NCBI GenBank assembly: GCA_013115125.1
Contig: JABANN010000160.1
Span: forward strand, 1-58,969
Source: Perkinsus olseni
Taxonomy: Eukaryota; Perkinsozoa; Perkinsida
Length of the DNA: 58,969 bases
Direction: 5' to 3'
A model generated the notes under the pieces. The model had not been told where the DNA came from. It saw nothing but the letters and a program-made list of their open reading frames with translations, and made no database searches. Shown here one piece after another: positions 1 to 12,090 of the stretch. The translations under genes and the position numbers were made by a program. Position 1 is the stretch's first letter. Each line of letters opens with the position of its first letter.

Positions 1-97
1 CGCTTTCGTACAACATTGTCACTGCTACTTGCCGCGTCTTGAGTTACGTATAAGGAGTCACTGGTCCTACAGCGCCCGTTTCGGGGTTGCTTTCTAA

Positions 98-607
98 TTG
101 ATACTCCGAGAGCGTTGGCGTTTGCGGGTTTTAAACGCTAACACGTTAACCCATCATACCGGATACGTTAAAACGTTGCAAAGGATATTGCATATCTGGC
201 ATAATCTGGCTGGAACAGCGCACAGTCGCAGATTTCAATTTTTTTCGAAATTTCCGCCTTCGCCGGAAATTTCCGAAACACTCTTCGGAAATTTGAATGA
301 AATTTCCGCCGCGGAAATCTATGTGCACCCATATAATATAACCGGCCAGTACAACTTACAGTATGTCAGTTGGATTTCGAAAGCAAATGTGAGCTCTCTC
401 GATGTTACGGAAAACAAGGTTCTTGAACGTCGCGCGGGGCAGGAAGTATCCCTAAGGGGTGAAGATTTGATTGATATAAATCGGTTGATGAAGGCTGATT
501 CAGCGAAGTACGATGCTATTTCTGACTTACGTCCCCGTGTGGGAAGGTGCCTTGGACTCCTAGGCTTGGAGGCCCCGCTTTACATTGTACATGTTATGAA
601 AACATGA
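98..607 (+). CDS. hypothetical ORF, possible 3' part of a gene
   Basis: A 169-codon open frame. I recognise no family. The last third (about 440-607) has protein-like composition, ending in ...PLYIVHVMKT. The middle (about 236-325) overlaps a run of GGAAATTT/AAATTTCC repeats and is less convincing. The first codon may not be the true start, since short introns are the rule in this window. It may be the terminal exon of a gene beginning left of the window, or chance. Confidence 0.22.
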   Translation: MILRERWRLRVLNANTLTHHTGYVKTLQRILHIWHNLAGTAHSRRFQFFSKFPPSPEISETLFGNLNEISAAEIYVHPYNITGQYNLQYVSWISKANVSSLDVTENKVLERRAGQEVSLRGEDLIDINRLMKADSAKYDAISDLRPRVGRCLGLLGLEAPLYIVHVMKT

Positions 608-1382
608 TGAAGTGCGTCTGATCGATGAGATCTGTCCACCCCGCCCTTGGGAGGAATGAGTGGCTGTGAACGTATCCGCGAACGTAGCCGTTTACTCTCA
701 CCGTTGCTCATCGTTGCTACTGTAGGGATTCTTGTTATGGTCTGAGACCATTGGTCTCAACAGTATCGTGGTATGAATAACCACCCCAGTTCGTCAGTAT
801 CGTCACAGAGCGGGAGTTCCGAGTTGCCTAGTCTCGAGGGGCCACTAAATCCCGATATCGATCAGTCCGACGAATTATTACATCGGTACACTATTTGTCT
901 TTTGTGTATCTAGTGAAGACAAGTGTTTTATATCGGCTGTTGTGTGTTCCCCATGGCTGTTTGGAAGAGATGCTACGGTTGGTGCGCTGGACAATAGGTG
1001 AGTCAACTGGTGTACCTTACGACATTCTTAGTAGGTTTCTTGCTCGAAATGCGAGTTATTATCCGTGTTAAGAGAAAGCCGTATGGGTTAAAGACGTTTG
1101 TGACTTGTGCATCTTGATCGTATCTTCATCTTCTCCGCTACCTTTTTTTGTAGCCTGGGGGAGGGGCCCCGGGCTCTAATGTGCCGCATGGAGGCTCACT
1201 GCGAAAATGGAAGACTGGGAAGCCGATTCCGCGATTGGTGCATCGGGCTCAAAATGGCACCAATCGACTCCTCTCGTCGAGCTGAGTATAATAGTGATGG
1301 AATTTTTCAAATATTATGCGCCATTTTGGGGCACTGATCGATTTAGTTTTTCAAATTAAAATTCCCGCGGATTTTACTGTGA

Positions 1383-1470
1383 TCATGAGTTCAGCAGTCG
1401 GATTAGGGTAGTTGGTTGAGGTTGTGAGCTGTTGGTTGGGTGACCCGGGTTCGGTTCCGCTGCGGGACTC
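1383..1470 (+). other. degenerate tRNA-like sequence (SINE-head candidate)
   Basis: An A-box-like stretch (TAGTTGGTTGAGG) is followed at tRNA-like spacing by a B-box-like stretch (GGTTCGGTTCC, about 1449-1459). The T stem is mismatched and no clean acceptor stem forms, so it is not a working tRNA. It abuts a hairpin and a MITE-like element, the kind of place where tRNA-derived repeats are found. This could be a SINE head or chance. Confidence 0.3.
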
Positions 1471-1495
1471 TTATGCGGAACTTCCGCATAAGAGT
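1467..1495. repeat. perfect inverted repeat, 14-bp arms, 1-nt centre
   Basis: Arms 1467-1480 and 1482-1495 are exact reverse complements around a single C at 1481. It lies between the tRNA-like sequence and the MITE-like element. Confidence 0.85.
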
Positions 1496-1509
1496 ATACT
1501 ATGTATGAT

Positions 1510-2020
1510 ACTACACCATTTCCAGACCTACTTAGTGAAACCCCAGAGCAAATTAGTAAAACTCCAGAGCAATTTAATCGACACGCGAGACGCATCCGGA
1601 TCGTCCCTCCTCCCTGCCCGGGGACTCCGGCCATGAGTGGCGGGAGATGCGGTAGGACGAAGGCAGAATACCTCCTGCCGTACTGTGATATGTTGCTCCG
1701 AGAAGGCGTTGAAGCAGTTACTATGCAACTTTGTATACGATACTTCAATCACGCCCAAACGTTTTATCCTCGTCGCTCAGCTATGGAAGGCATGTCAGTC
1801 GGAGCCCCAATTCGCGTGTTCAAGGATTAAACTTCAACCTGCGATCTGTAGGATACCGAGGGCTTACTTCATGTAGGCTGACGTTGTGAGTTTTCGTACT
1901 TGCTAGTGATTTCGTTGGGCTCTTTCATAAAATCAAATTGCTTTGGGCTTTTACTAATCTGGTCTGGGCTTTATTGAATTGCTTTGGGGTTTTACTAATT
2001 TGGTCTGGGAATGGTGTAGT
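1510..2020. mobile_element. MITE-like non-autonomous DNA element
   Basis: The left end begins ACTACACCATTTCCAGACC. The right end, read on the other strand, begins ACTACACCATTCCCAGACC, one mismatch in 19. Inside each end are direct sub-repeats of about 33 bp with the core TTAGTAAAACYCCARAGCAA: roughly two on the left (to 1580) and two to three on the right (1930-2020). The core of about 350 bp has no convincing coding capacity. Terminal inverted repeats with sub-terminal repeats and no transposase are the layout of a MITE. A target-site duplication is not clear; TGA is next to both ends within one base. Confidence 0.55.
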
Positions 2021-2204
2021 TGAGCGGTCATGCTTCAAGTCTGTTATGCCGAAGGGTGTCGGTTCGATTTACACTATGGCAATCACTTCCTTTCGCGTAA
2101 GACCGACTTTCAAAGACCAAGAGTGCAACATTTAAAGATTTCTTGTGTGCAACATCACCATACTTCGCCTTGCACGCGCAAATATGGTTCAACGAATCCC
2201 ATCG

Positions 2205-2274
2205 GTTTAAACGAACTGTTGCACTACTTTCAGTTGTTAGTTTAAACGAACTGTTGCTCTATCTTCAGTTGTTA
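2205..2274. repeat. tandem duplication, 2 x 35 bp
   Basis: Units 2205-2239 and 2240-2274 each start GTTTAAACGAACTGTTGC and end CAGTTGTTA; they differ at a few positions in the middle. Confidence 0.85.
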
Positions 2275-2275
2275 T

Positions 2276-3240
2276 CGTTTTCGAATGCTAGCTTACGGTA
2301 AGCTCGCCACCAACATTCCAACCAACGCCAGGTCTTGTGGATGCTCTTTATTGATAGACTCGTTTTTCGCGGAACTGGATGCTGATGATCTCATTACTCA
2401 CACGGCACTCTCAAGGTAAGAAGAACATTCATCTCATCCGCAATGTCATCTTCGTACAGTTGCGAGTGCGGAGGCAGTGAAGCTCCCAACTGCTCTTCCT
2501 GCTCGCGTCATTATTGGCGCCTAAGCATCATAATTGTCGTTGTGTCGGTAGTGCTCCTCAGGAGAAGATGCAGGAGCTGATAGCTGCTCTCGTACTCGCA
2601 TCACTACTTGTCACTTTCAAGTTCTTAGGTCTCGAGGATTCATTCGTTTGCTGATCGTCATACATCTCACATGCTGGAGGAGGATTTGCGTTTCCGATTT
2701 GATTACTGGTATGTCTCCTGAGTAGACTCTACAGTAGAGTCTCTACTCCTCTTGTTCGTTTGGCATTGATTACTCAGGTTCTTGGGATTTCCGTACAGAT
2801 ACAGATACAGATGCTCATGAGGAGAAGCACACTGCGACCAGTTCAGTCGCATCGTTGAAAACGTTCGCATAGAAGGTGTATGATCTTGGTCCTGATAATA
2901 TTGGTTATCTCTTAGAAATTCTAAGTTAGAATATGCTGAAGGTGATATTAGTCGTGTATCAATAGTGCTGAAACGATATCTCTCCAGCAATGAACTCAAG
3001 CTTCTGTATATTTTCCCGTAAAAGAATTGTTTTATGTTGAGTTGGTGGTTTGGGATGTACAGTATTGTACGAAACAGTAAAATGCGTCAATCTGCACAAT
3101 ACTACACAAAGAGGGACAGCAATAGATGTTTCCATAGCGTAATCCGTTATCTCGTAGCTGATATACAGAATTACCGTTTCTTTTCATTTTTGCTGCATGG
3201 AGCTCCCAAACGACTTGCCGATTCGCCCCAAATGCCGTAA
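2276..3240 (+). other. region without a resolved gene; exon-like patch at 2325-2415
   Basis: One plus-strand stretch (about 2325-2415) reads as a protein-like exon ending in a GTAAG donor, with another hydrophobic patch near 2560-2625. I could not join them with consistent phase. The rest holds no supported feature. Confidence 0.3.
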
Positions 3241-3854
3241 ATGGGGTTCATGGGAAAGGTGATGAGGAAAGGTTATCTCCTATAAAATTTGAACGATGTC
3301 GTAGGATTCAAAGAAGATTTTTCTGTTGGCTGGATCGGGCTTTCCCAAACGCGGTACGAAACACTTGAGTAACATATATATTTATTATTGGATTTCTAGG
3401 TACCTCAAAGATTACTGTGGCAGGCCGCCACTGGCAGTGGCAGCACATAGTCGCTTGGATGACTTGGAAAACAATCGGACCGAGGTAGGTTGGTTTTGTT
3501 GGTTTAGTATTAGACTGATACAAGGTTCGGCGCTGAAGATCCTTCTGGGGGAAAAGTTGCCGCTGTTTCGTTCATCGCTAACGAGTTGTCCGCCGCAATC
3601 TGGGTTATGAATGCCGACTACCCCGAACGGGTTCCGTGGAGAAATGTGAATGATCTACGCGGACGCGTGAATGGTAACCCAGCCGAAAGACAACAGTATT
3701 TGGTAAGCATTGGGTGTGTATGCAATTGGTTTATGGTCTTTCGTAGGCTTGGGAGGTGGCGTGGAACCATATTAGAAATGCGCATTTCGAGCGTTCTCCT
3801 GTTAACACTGGAGTTCAACCGCACCCACGTGGCCGGTTGATAAGCAAAGGATGA
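3241..3854 (+). CDS. small five-exon gene, protein of unknown family (147 aa)
   Basis: Five exons join in phase with GT-AG introns: 3241-3258, 3314-3368, 3400-3484, 3525-3702 and 3747-3854. Coding length is 444 nt, giving 147 residues. The introns are only 55, 31, 40 and 44 bp. The start is the ATG directly after an in-frame TAA. The product opens MGFMGKKIFLLAGSGFPK and is then rich in Trp and polar residues (HWQWQHIVAWMTWK), ending PHPRGRLISKG. There is no clear signal peptide or membrane span. Unbroken phase across four introns argues for a real gene. I recognise no family; the Trp-rich compact form would suit an organelle-complex subunit, but that is only a guess. Confidence 0.65.
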
Positions 3855-4160
3855 TAAGATATCTAGGCAGTACAATGTGGGTAAGCAACAATTGGGTTAC
3901 TCTCTTTCATTTGAATTCTTCCACCAATAGAGCCGAATCTTCATTATGAGCTTAGGTTCGGGAATAGGAAGGCGAATTATACTCATATTGTAGGTAACCT
4001 CAGAAGTCTCGTGATTATTCTGCGTTCAGATAAAAAAATCGTCTCTGATATTGCTGCCGTTTCATTGAGAACCTGGCTCGATATTCGAGAACATACATCG
4101 TGGGGGAGGTCGTCGCTCATGTTATTTTGTTGGTGGACTGGAGAATCTATTGATGATAAA

Positions 4161-4207
4161 TATCGTAGTAAGAAGCGATATAGACTATATCGCTTCTTAC
4201 TACGATA
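4161..4207. repeat. perfect inverted repeat, 22-bp arms, 3-nt centre
   Basis: Arms 4161-4182 and 4186-4207 are exact reverse complements around GAC. No gene is resolved on either side. Confidence 0.9.
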
Positions 4208-4867
4208 CTATATCATATAGTTGAAGCTTTTATCACGCAGGCGTGCACCGTCAAGCCATGACTGTCGCTCGCCTATTAAGATTATGGCCTGTGTGCCGTC
4301 TCGTCTCATGATTTCCTTATTGCTTTTACCGCTTTACCGTTCACGAAGAGCGTTAGAGATATTTACAAGAGGAGAACATAACCAATTAGAAGATATCAGA
4401 AAACCGACTCTTTACAACAGGGTTTGGGACATACTCTTCTTGGGCGATCCGGTTTTATATGGATACCACGTTGGAAATGTCCTTTTTTCAGTGCATCATG
4501 GGGTTCTTCCGAGGTTGGCTATAATTTGATAATATCGCTTCAGGTTTAAATTCTGCTTCAAATTTACGGAGACGTCTATTCAATGACGAGGAAATCGACG
4601 ATGCCCCAAGCAAATAACGTAGCTTTTGCCTTATTTTGTTATAATTCTGTATATTTTGTAGAATCGTATATTTCGTATTGAGGTACTGTTGAGTTGTTGT
4701 GTTTTGGGGAGTATTGTGATTCTGTCTTATTCTCCAGTTGGCCTCGTCTACTATTGGCATTAAGGCCTCCTGTTTCATCTGAAGAAGCGAAATTGAGTGA
4801 TGAATCATCACTGATGATGTTCTTCGTCAGACTTGCACTAATAATGTTAGTCTAACACGTACAGGTA

Positions 4868-5222
4868 ATGGGACCACGACTCGTGGTCCACGAGGAGTTA
4901 TTGGATTTGTTGAGAGGGGTCCAAAAATATGATAGTGGGAAATGGATACCTTTATGATGGAAACTTCAACGACTTGGTCAAGATTGTGGACGCGTCATGT
5001 TTCAGCCGTGTCATTCAACCTGTTGGAAGTCCTATGTCTCTGGCAGACAATCTTGAGAATGATCCTGCTCTGGCTGAATCCGCTAGGAACGATTTTCCAT
5101 TGCCTTTGCGGCTCACTTCGACGACGAACAGAATGAGATTAAGCTTGATTATCTGTTCGACATACAGTATGCCAACGCACTACTCTGCAATCGATACTCG
5201 TACCTGTATGCGTTCTTGCTCT
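4868..5222 (+). pseudogene. decayed coding patch, family unknown
   Basis: Protein-like composition runs through this stretch but no single frame spans it and no short introns rescue it, so it looks broken, with at least two breaks. I see no reverse-transcriptase, integrase or transposase motif, so I cannot say whether it was a host gene or an old mobile element. Confidence 0.35.
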
Positions 5223-8200
5223 AGGCCGAGGACAGATATTCAGCAGCTATTTCTCCAATGCGGTGGCCTCTCTGAAATCACAACGGTGGTACGCGATGCA
5301 AACCCGGCCACCATACGAGCCGCTCGCTCTGTATTCGCCGAGCACTGTTCGGTCACGGTGCCACAAGAGGGATAGTATCCGCGATATTACCGCCGGATTG
5401 ATGCCTGCTTGATTCTCAAGCACCTCTGTTGGCATGAGCGAAGGCTTCACAGTGCACAGGTGTAGCATACACCGTGTAGGTGGCATCGTCGAGAATCCAA
5501 CAAAAGAGCAAAGCTTTCGGCTGCCGAAATTCGGAAGCCGATCAAGATCAGCTGCGAGAGATCACGCGGGAGATCACTACGATTCACTTGCAGGCATGCC
5601 ATGTTCCTGTTGACCCCCTCGAGGTCCTCCTTTCAGGGCTGGAAGTCCCCGTATGACACAGCGTTAGACTTTTAGTCTTAGTAAGATGCTATTGGACTGC
5701 GCGAGACTTTGACTCAAAGTCTTTGAGTCATAACCTTATTTTCCGTGGTCGAGGTGCCAGACACCACTGCTGGAGCGTCGGTTCCAAGAGTACAAACAAC
5801 CCGTAAATCTCTAGCATGGAACCTCAACAATCATACCGAGTTCGCTCGTAGCGACTCGCTCCGTGCCGCAGCGCCGTTGTGTGGCTGCCAGCCACTGGCT
5901 GGTGGCGACGGTCCCTGACCACACAGCACATAAGCTATCTGTCCTCATATCTTAGCCTAGCTATTTCCATTTATTAATGATGATGTACTCTCAATAATTA
6001 AGACCTAATATCAGTCTCTTGAGAAGTCTCTGGTACTTGAGTTCACCATGAGTGGTAACAATGTCTTTGCCTAGCGTCATGTGAGCCTACTATCATATTG
6101 ATGGACGATTTTCTTCCTATCATTCGTCTACTCCAGCTATGGACAGTCCATAATGAACTTCCTATCTTGCGTGTTGTACGGTAGCACAAATGACATGGTC
6201 TCTCATCATAAGGACTCCATAACACTTGGCAAGCATAAGAGTCTTATGACGGTCGCGCGTGGCGACGCGCCATTGGCGAGTCCATTGTCAGCGACGTTTC
6301 AACCAGGAAGGCTGCCAATGGCTATTCGACGAATAGGCTCTGAGCACTGTGCTCATAATATGAGTCATATTGCAGAACAGGGGACCCCACGCTTGCTCAG
6401 CGCGTCAAGAATCTTGACTCAAGAGGGACTCGAAACTCAAACGGACCCGACAGGAAAGAGACGTTAGCTACTGGTAAGGGGCCAACTTAGGCAGCCTCTT
6501 CTCTCTTCGACTTGCGATTCTTGCGCCTGAGTGGCAAAACAATTCCACCAACATATTCGCCGGTTTTGGGAATTATGCTAGACGGCGTCTACTAGACGTT
6601 TATAGACTATAACCGAACAGAAACGCGATCGAGTTTGAATAATAAACTCAATGAACACGCTCGCTGGCCACGACAACGGTACTCGACGTACATTCTATAA
6701 ACGACAGCGTTGTAGTTAAATGGAAACGCACTCGGAGTTCGGTGGCACATCCGACCAAACAATAACCAGCGCGCTGCTCCTGCCAATCACTGCTATGTCG
6801 TTCCGTCAGAAACGAACCCACACGAGCTAGTCCTATCGTGAAACGCCCGGCAGTACTCGGTGGCCTTTTCCATCTGCTCCTTCACCCATCGATTCTCCTC
6901 CTGTTTGAACTCCTCGACATTAGAGGCGGGGAAAGCACCTTGCCTGAGGAGACGGAGCTACATTAGCACGCATTGCACATAACAAGGAATCTAGAGTGTG
7001 AGGCACAAACTGTGAGCTGAAGTTCGATTCGATTATTCGAACCCGGCTCGGCCAGGAGAACCCGGGATCTCTCAGGCTGGGCGGAGTCGAGGTGAGTCTT
7101 ATTCTTGCCAATAGTTACACTCATATTCATACTGTGATGATATTATGAATGGTGACCTCATGGTTTTGCACTCTATCATTGCACAGGTATGCTGTGTGAA
7201 GACTATTACATATATAATGATTGTAGTTCGTTAGATACAGTACCAAGTTGATGCTTTCAACTGAACTGATCCATACGGACAACGAAATCAACTCAATCGT
7301 CACCTACCTTGCATACACCGCTACTGCCAAGCTATTACTACACATATTGAGGCCGACCCAGTCACTTCGAAAATACAAGATAGAGGTTGATTCTTATCCG
7401 ATTCGAATGGAAGCAGACTACTTCTACTTCAAGGGGATTATATCTATGTATGATTTATCCTGACTTCGTGTTCTATTCCACGCGTGTCCCCGTCATTACC
7501 AGCGTCCACGTATCTTCTGGTTCTCCAACTCCCAGCTGGGCTCGCCAGACATAAAGTAGCGATCTGAAAGCAGAGAGAACCCCGTTCTCTGTGATGGTTC
7601 TACCGAACCATCACAGTCTCTTAAGTCGCAGAGAACATGTAGAAGCGCGATGGCGCAGAGATGTATTCACGCAGATTCAGTGATGAGCTTCTTTCAGTCA
7701 AGTAATCCAGAAACTTAGAATCGCATTTTAGGCGTTCAAATCAATTCGAGAATCGCCTCCCGAGTTTCACGAACCTCGATTTCCCTCAGAAGCGCCGCAA
7801 TAGTGGAATGCCGCCGATGCCACTAGTGACCATTAAGCAAGGTAGTTCTATTGTAGACAGAACTCCAGTGGAGTGATGGTGGATTACATCAAGCTACGGC
7901 ACGGGGCTTTGCGAGACAGTTGATGAAATGCAAGTACAGCGAAACCATCCAGCCAAAACTCACCAGGATAGCCGATACTCACTAAATCGCGCCGAAATAA
8001 GGTGTGAAACGCGCCATTTAGGGAGTGCTCAGACCTCACGACCCACTAGCAGGCTTGTGTCTTCGAATATTGAGATGAAACATGGAGGGATAGCTTTTTG
8101 AAAGACGCTCTCTCCACTGGTGTACCGCATTAGATCAGATGCAAAGTTGTAGATGTAGTTCCCGAGTAAAAGTTGGTATTTTGAGGCGCAATTTTAAGCC

Positions 8201-8702
8201 GTGTATGCTAAGAATTTGTGGAGAAAATTTTTTACGACTTTTCGAGTTCTCACTAACTATGAAGAGTTAGGCTCTGAAACTTGGAAGTTATATCCTGGGA
8301 AGCATAAGAATAAACCTCCTTGAGTTGCAGTTCCGTACTCGTCCAGGTGACACTGCACGAGTCGAAAAACCGGATATGCTAAGAATTTGTGGAGGGGTGT
8401 AGGACTTGGACGAACGTCCGGAGGTTCTGACTGACTCGACTCGCTGTAGAAGACCTAGGCAAGGCAGGCCCTACTCGGGACAGGACGATCAGACTGACGC
8501 CCTCACTAGTGCCATTGAGACGTGTTACACGTCAAGTGTATTTTTCGTATGTATATCGGAAATGATTCTTCCCACAATTCAGTGTGATCCGCTGGTCAAT
8601 TTCTCTCGTTCAACTTTATTGGCTCCCTGGTGTTCAGTGCCGTATACTCAATCGACCTTCGACAAACGTCTTCGTACAGTTTCGTTGTTTGTTCTATAAA
8701 CC
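5223..8702. other. long non-coding stretch rich in short hairpins
   Basis: No open frame here is convincing on either strand. The stretch carries many short palindromes with a one- to four-base centre: 5710-5730 (10-bp arms, centre T), 6234-6248 (7-bp, centre G), 6341-6355 (6-bp arms, 3-nt centre), 6357-6371 (7-bp, centre G), 7589-7616 (12-bp arms, 4-nt loop) and 7862-7874 (6-bp, centre G). No RNA gene was recognised. Confidence 0.5.
8204..8394. repeat. 20-bp direct repeat, 171 bp apart
   Basis: TATGCTAAGAATTTGTGGAG occurs exactly at 8204-8223 and 8375-8394. It flanks AT-rich non-coding DNA just before the first gene of the plus-strand cluster. Confidence 0.85.
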
Positions 8703-8936
8703 ATGCCCGATGATATTGCGATGGCCACCAATGGCGTTAATGGAGACTATGATGAACCAACAGTGCAAGCAGTGGCTGAGTATATAAGAGAGGCCGTACA
8801 GGAGACTGAAAGGGCACTGCTGGATGAGGGCAAGAGGACCCCTGTAGAGCGATGGGTAGTGTTATGGTGGCAACTCGTGTTCACCGGCCTATTACTCATC
8901 AAGGTGTTCGATCGCATTGCTGGTACAAATCAGTAG
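8703..8936 (+). CDS. small membrane protein exon, or first exon of the urea transporter
   Basis: Begins with an ATG and reads 77 residues: an acidic start (MPDDIAMATNGVNGDYDEP), an amphipathic helix, then a membrane span (VVLWWQLVFTGLLLIKVF, about residues 51-68). A second hydrophobic exon-like stretch follows near 9063-9154 (LWFVFDLTLAYLRAGVFF). The reading frame as listed runs to a TAG, but a donor at GGTACAAATC near 8919 is possible, so the true exon end is uncertain. It lies a few hundred bases before the urea-transporter exons and could be that gene's start or a separate two-span membrane protein. Confidence 0.4.
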   Translation: MPDDIAMATNGVNGDYDEPTVQAVAEYIREAVQETERALLDEGKRTPVERWVVLWWQLVFTGLLLIKVFDRIAGTNQ

Positions 8937-9174
8937 GATCGCCTGTGCTCGACTGATGTCTGATAACGGTGATGTGCCCGCCAAACTTGTTCTTACGCAG
9001 TCAGTGTTAATCGTTTTAAATCTCCGGTAGCCACCATCTTCTTTGGAACTGGTCTGTATTGTTTCAGTCGCTCTCTGGTTCGTCTTTGACTTAACTCTCG
9101 CTTATCTCCGGGCAGGTGTATTCTTCATCATATTCACTCTCGCCCTATACTAAAGATGTAGTTCTCTGTTCTCA

Positions 9175-11912
9175 GGTTGATTTGGTTGATAGCAATAAGT
9201 GGCTGTCAAGCGCCTTGCTGGACGCCAAATTCATCAGCCCTCTTCGGGAAGCATCCCTTGGCACGAAGTCTCGGGGGTTCGGTAGATTTATAAGTGGCCT
9301 GGTGAGCTGACTAAGTTGTCATCGTGAGAGCCAGGAGCGGTATTTCTGTAGGCGTTCCTGATATCATCAGTGCTGCGAGGATTCGGCCAGGTGGTCTTCC
9401 AGGACAACCCATGTGAGTGGACGGGCGCCAGAGGCCGTGGTCAGCTCCGCTCGGTGCAGAACTGAGAGAAGCGTCTCGCTTCATCGCAACAGTCGTGACG
9501 GTATATCCATCTCGCACATTCGTCGGCATCTTGTTGCTATTATGTAGTTTCGGGTAGGAATGCTTAGCGTGACTGAATATGACCAGAGACAAAGCGTGGA
9601 GCCTAACGTGTTTTCCGAGGGAACGGAGTGACATTGAGTTGCAGTTAGTGACGGAGTTCATTAGTGAAATTTTCCTGGTTTCGGCGGGATCTCGGAACAT
9701 TATTCCTGAGATCTGGATGACTTCCTCAATATGAGCGTTTGCATTCTCGCGAACGATCCGTGAAAACTAGCCATTGGGCGTTTCTCAAGGTGCCATTGTT
9801 CTTTCATCAGGGACGGGCGCCTTTGTATGTGTTGCTGGCGGTTTACCTCACTGGCCGACAGCTATAATGGGCATCCTAGGATGTAAGGATCGATACGCCC
9901 TTACTCCCTACCTAGAGTAACGCGATCAGGTACCATCACTACTGTCTTTCCCTTGCTTGTGCAGCCACCGGAAACGAGAGCGTAGGTGGGCGGACCCTCT
10001 GTTCGCTCGCTCGCTTTTTGTTTTCTCGGAATGCCTGTTGTGATCAGGTTGGTCGCCAGTGGGCTGTACGGCTTCAACGGAGTACTGTTGGGATGGGGAT
10101 ATGCGACATTTGACAATAACATCCAGCAGGCTGATACATGTAGGATCAGGCCGTAGTGGCTGTGATGGGGATTTTCACTCTCAGTTGCGTCGGGTATCAT
10201 CGCGCTGCTGAGGGCCCTGCCAGCATTGCTCTTCCTTGGGGTAGTAACGGGAGAGATCTCGTTGATTTTACCGATCGGAGGGAGTCTTTCCTGATTTAGC
10301 ATGCTCTGCAGGAGAGGACGCGTCGTCCATGGAATTCGCCATAGTCGCCTTCGTGACGCTGCGGGGCTTGTGTATTGTGTTGGCCAACTCTGCGCTCCGC
10401 GCTTGCGCTTTTGGATTACCGTTTCGAGTCCTGTCTCTCAGATACTGACTGGCATCCTGCATGTCGTTATTAGTAGAAGCTTCACTAAGGCCACGAGGAT
10501 ACCTCCCTTAACTTGGCCGTAAATTGAAAGCCTCTGCTCGGCAGTGCGACAGAATCTCGGATAGGTATAACATCGCTTTGCTTATGTGGATGGCATGTGC
10601 TACACTCTCTACAAACTATGGTAATGGGGCGAGAGGGGAGAGCTGGTTGAAGCCCTTCTCAGAGGGGTTGTGGGAATGTGAATATTCCTAGCATGATGAA
10701 AGTGATTTTATTCGAACGAATTTTTCCTTTTCCTAGTGCTAGGGTCAATGATTCTGTATCATCGACTAGACCACGCTGTTGGAATGACCTCAAAAGTTGA
10801 GTCATCATTGTCCTGCTTTGATGGGTGTGGCTCTCCATCCGAATTTTTATTGCTTCGCCCTGTTGACTCGACCAATTTGAGTACACTGTTAGCTGATGGA
10901 TGGTCTTCACTTGGTGAGGTGTCCAGTGGCCGCTTGTCAGATTGTCTGACTCAGATACGCTTTTCACTAATGCCGCTACCCCGAGAGCTGTGGCGGGTGA
11001 CTACACAGTAGCTTGGTTCTTCGAAGCCTGGTTGAGAGGAGTCTCCCAGGTTGTCTTCAGTAATACTCGGGGCCCTTCACATGCATGGGAACTGGCCAAT
11101 GCTTGCGATGAAATTCTCATGTCTTCATCACCATGATCGTGGATTCTATTTCATCGTGAAATTCCCGTTCCATGTGGCAGGTCCGGATCTATGGTCGGGC
11201 GTAGTGCTGTTGATCGGCATTCTCTTCGGGTGAGTGTTGGTCCATGTCTTCTGTACGCGGTAGCGTCGTCACGTTCAGGTCGCCTTATTCTGTATTTCTC
11301 ACGGCGTACGGTGCCCTCATTGGGCTCCTAACCGGCATGGGCATCGGGCTCGACTTCCGCGGTATGCTTGATAGTGGTTTGGTAATCCGGTTCACGTCCG
11401 CTGATGCCATTCCGATCATCTATGTCAGGTCTGCTATAACCCAGTGCTAGTCGCGCTGTCTCTGGGCGGCTTTTATGTGGCACCCAGTTTGAAGGGGTTC
11501 ATTCTCATGACCTTCGGCTGCATGCTGTCGGTTATCGCCTTTCAGGGCGTGGTCAATTTACTGGTAATTTTTCGGCATTTTCGTGGCTGGATGATGTTAT
11601 TGCGGTCAGGTCCTGCCGAACGGAGGGCCGGCGTTGACTGCCCCGTTTTGTATTACGGTTACTATTCTGTTTGGCGCGATGTCCTGGGATTTCATCGACG
11701 GCGTAAGCGAAGAGTTGAGAGCGATGAATGTAATTCCACTGCAGTTACCCGTCTTGTTCCCACGCCAGCTCACATGCACTGAGAGGCACTGGGCGCTGAA
11801 GAGCCGCACTCAACGTGCTATCCGGGTTGTGCGGGAACTGGAGAGCGGCAGCGATATGAATACGCTGGTTTCATCGGTAGGGCAGCGGACGGCGGGGTCG
11901 CGTGGGCTGTGA
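9175..11912 (+). CDS. urea transporter (SLC14/UT family), multi-exon
   Basis: Urea transporters are channel-like membrane proteins made of two homologous halves. Both halves are visible across short exons. First half: LREASRFIATV...FVGILLLLCSF (about 9458-9550), the GAFVCVAGGL exon (about 9830-9900), GLYGFNGVLLGWGYATF (about 10060-10110) and a helix exon ending GLPFRVLSL (10310-10440). Second half: AWLRGVSQVVFSNT (about 11010-11075), LWSGVVLLIGILFG (about 11190-11230), YGALIGLLTGMGIGLDF (11279-11382), LVALSLGGFYVAPSLKGF (11448-11567) and GGPALTAPFCITVTILFG (11632-11690), then a charged tail to the TGA at 11912. The GLYGFNG and LRGVSQV motifs are family hallmarks. Introns in the last third are about 47-50 bp; a non-canonical one may lie near 11075-11185. 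The 5' boundary is uncertain. Confidence 0.8.
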
Positions 11913-12090
11913 CGGCGACCGTATTTTGAGGTTGATGTTGGCTTTTGACAGGATGTTGTCCGGGACCTTGGTCGAGCTGTGTCGATGAAAGTTCAGGAGT
12001 TGCTACCTGTCTCCAGTACTATCACTTCTGTGTGCTTTACTACTCGCATCCGTCCCTGGTCAGGTATGAGGCGATCGAGCGAGGACGGGT

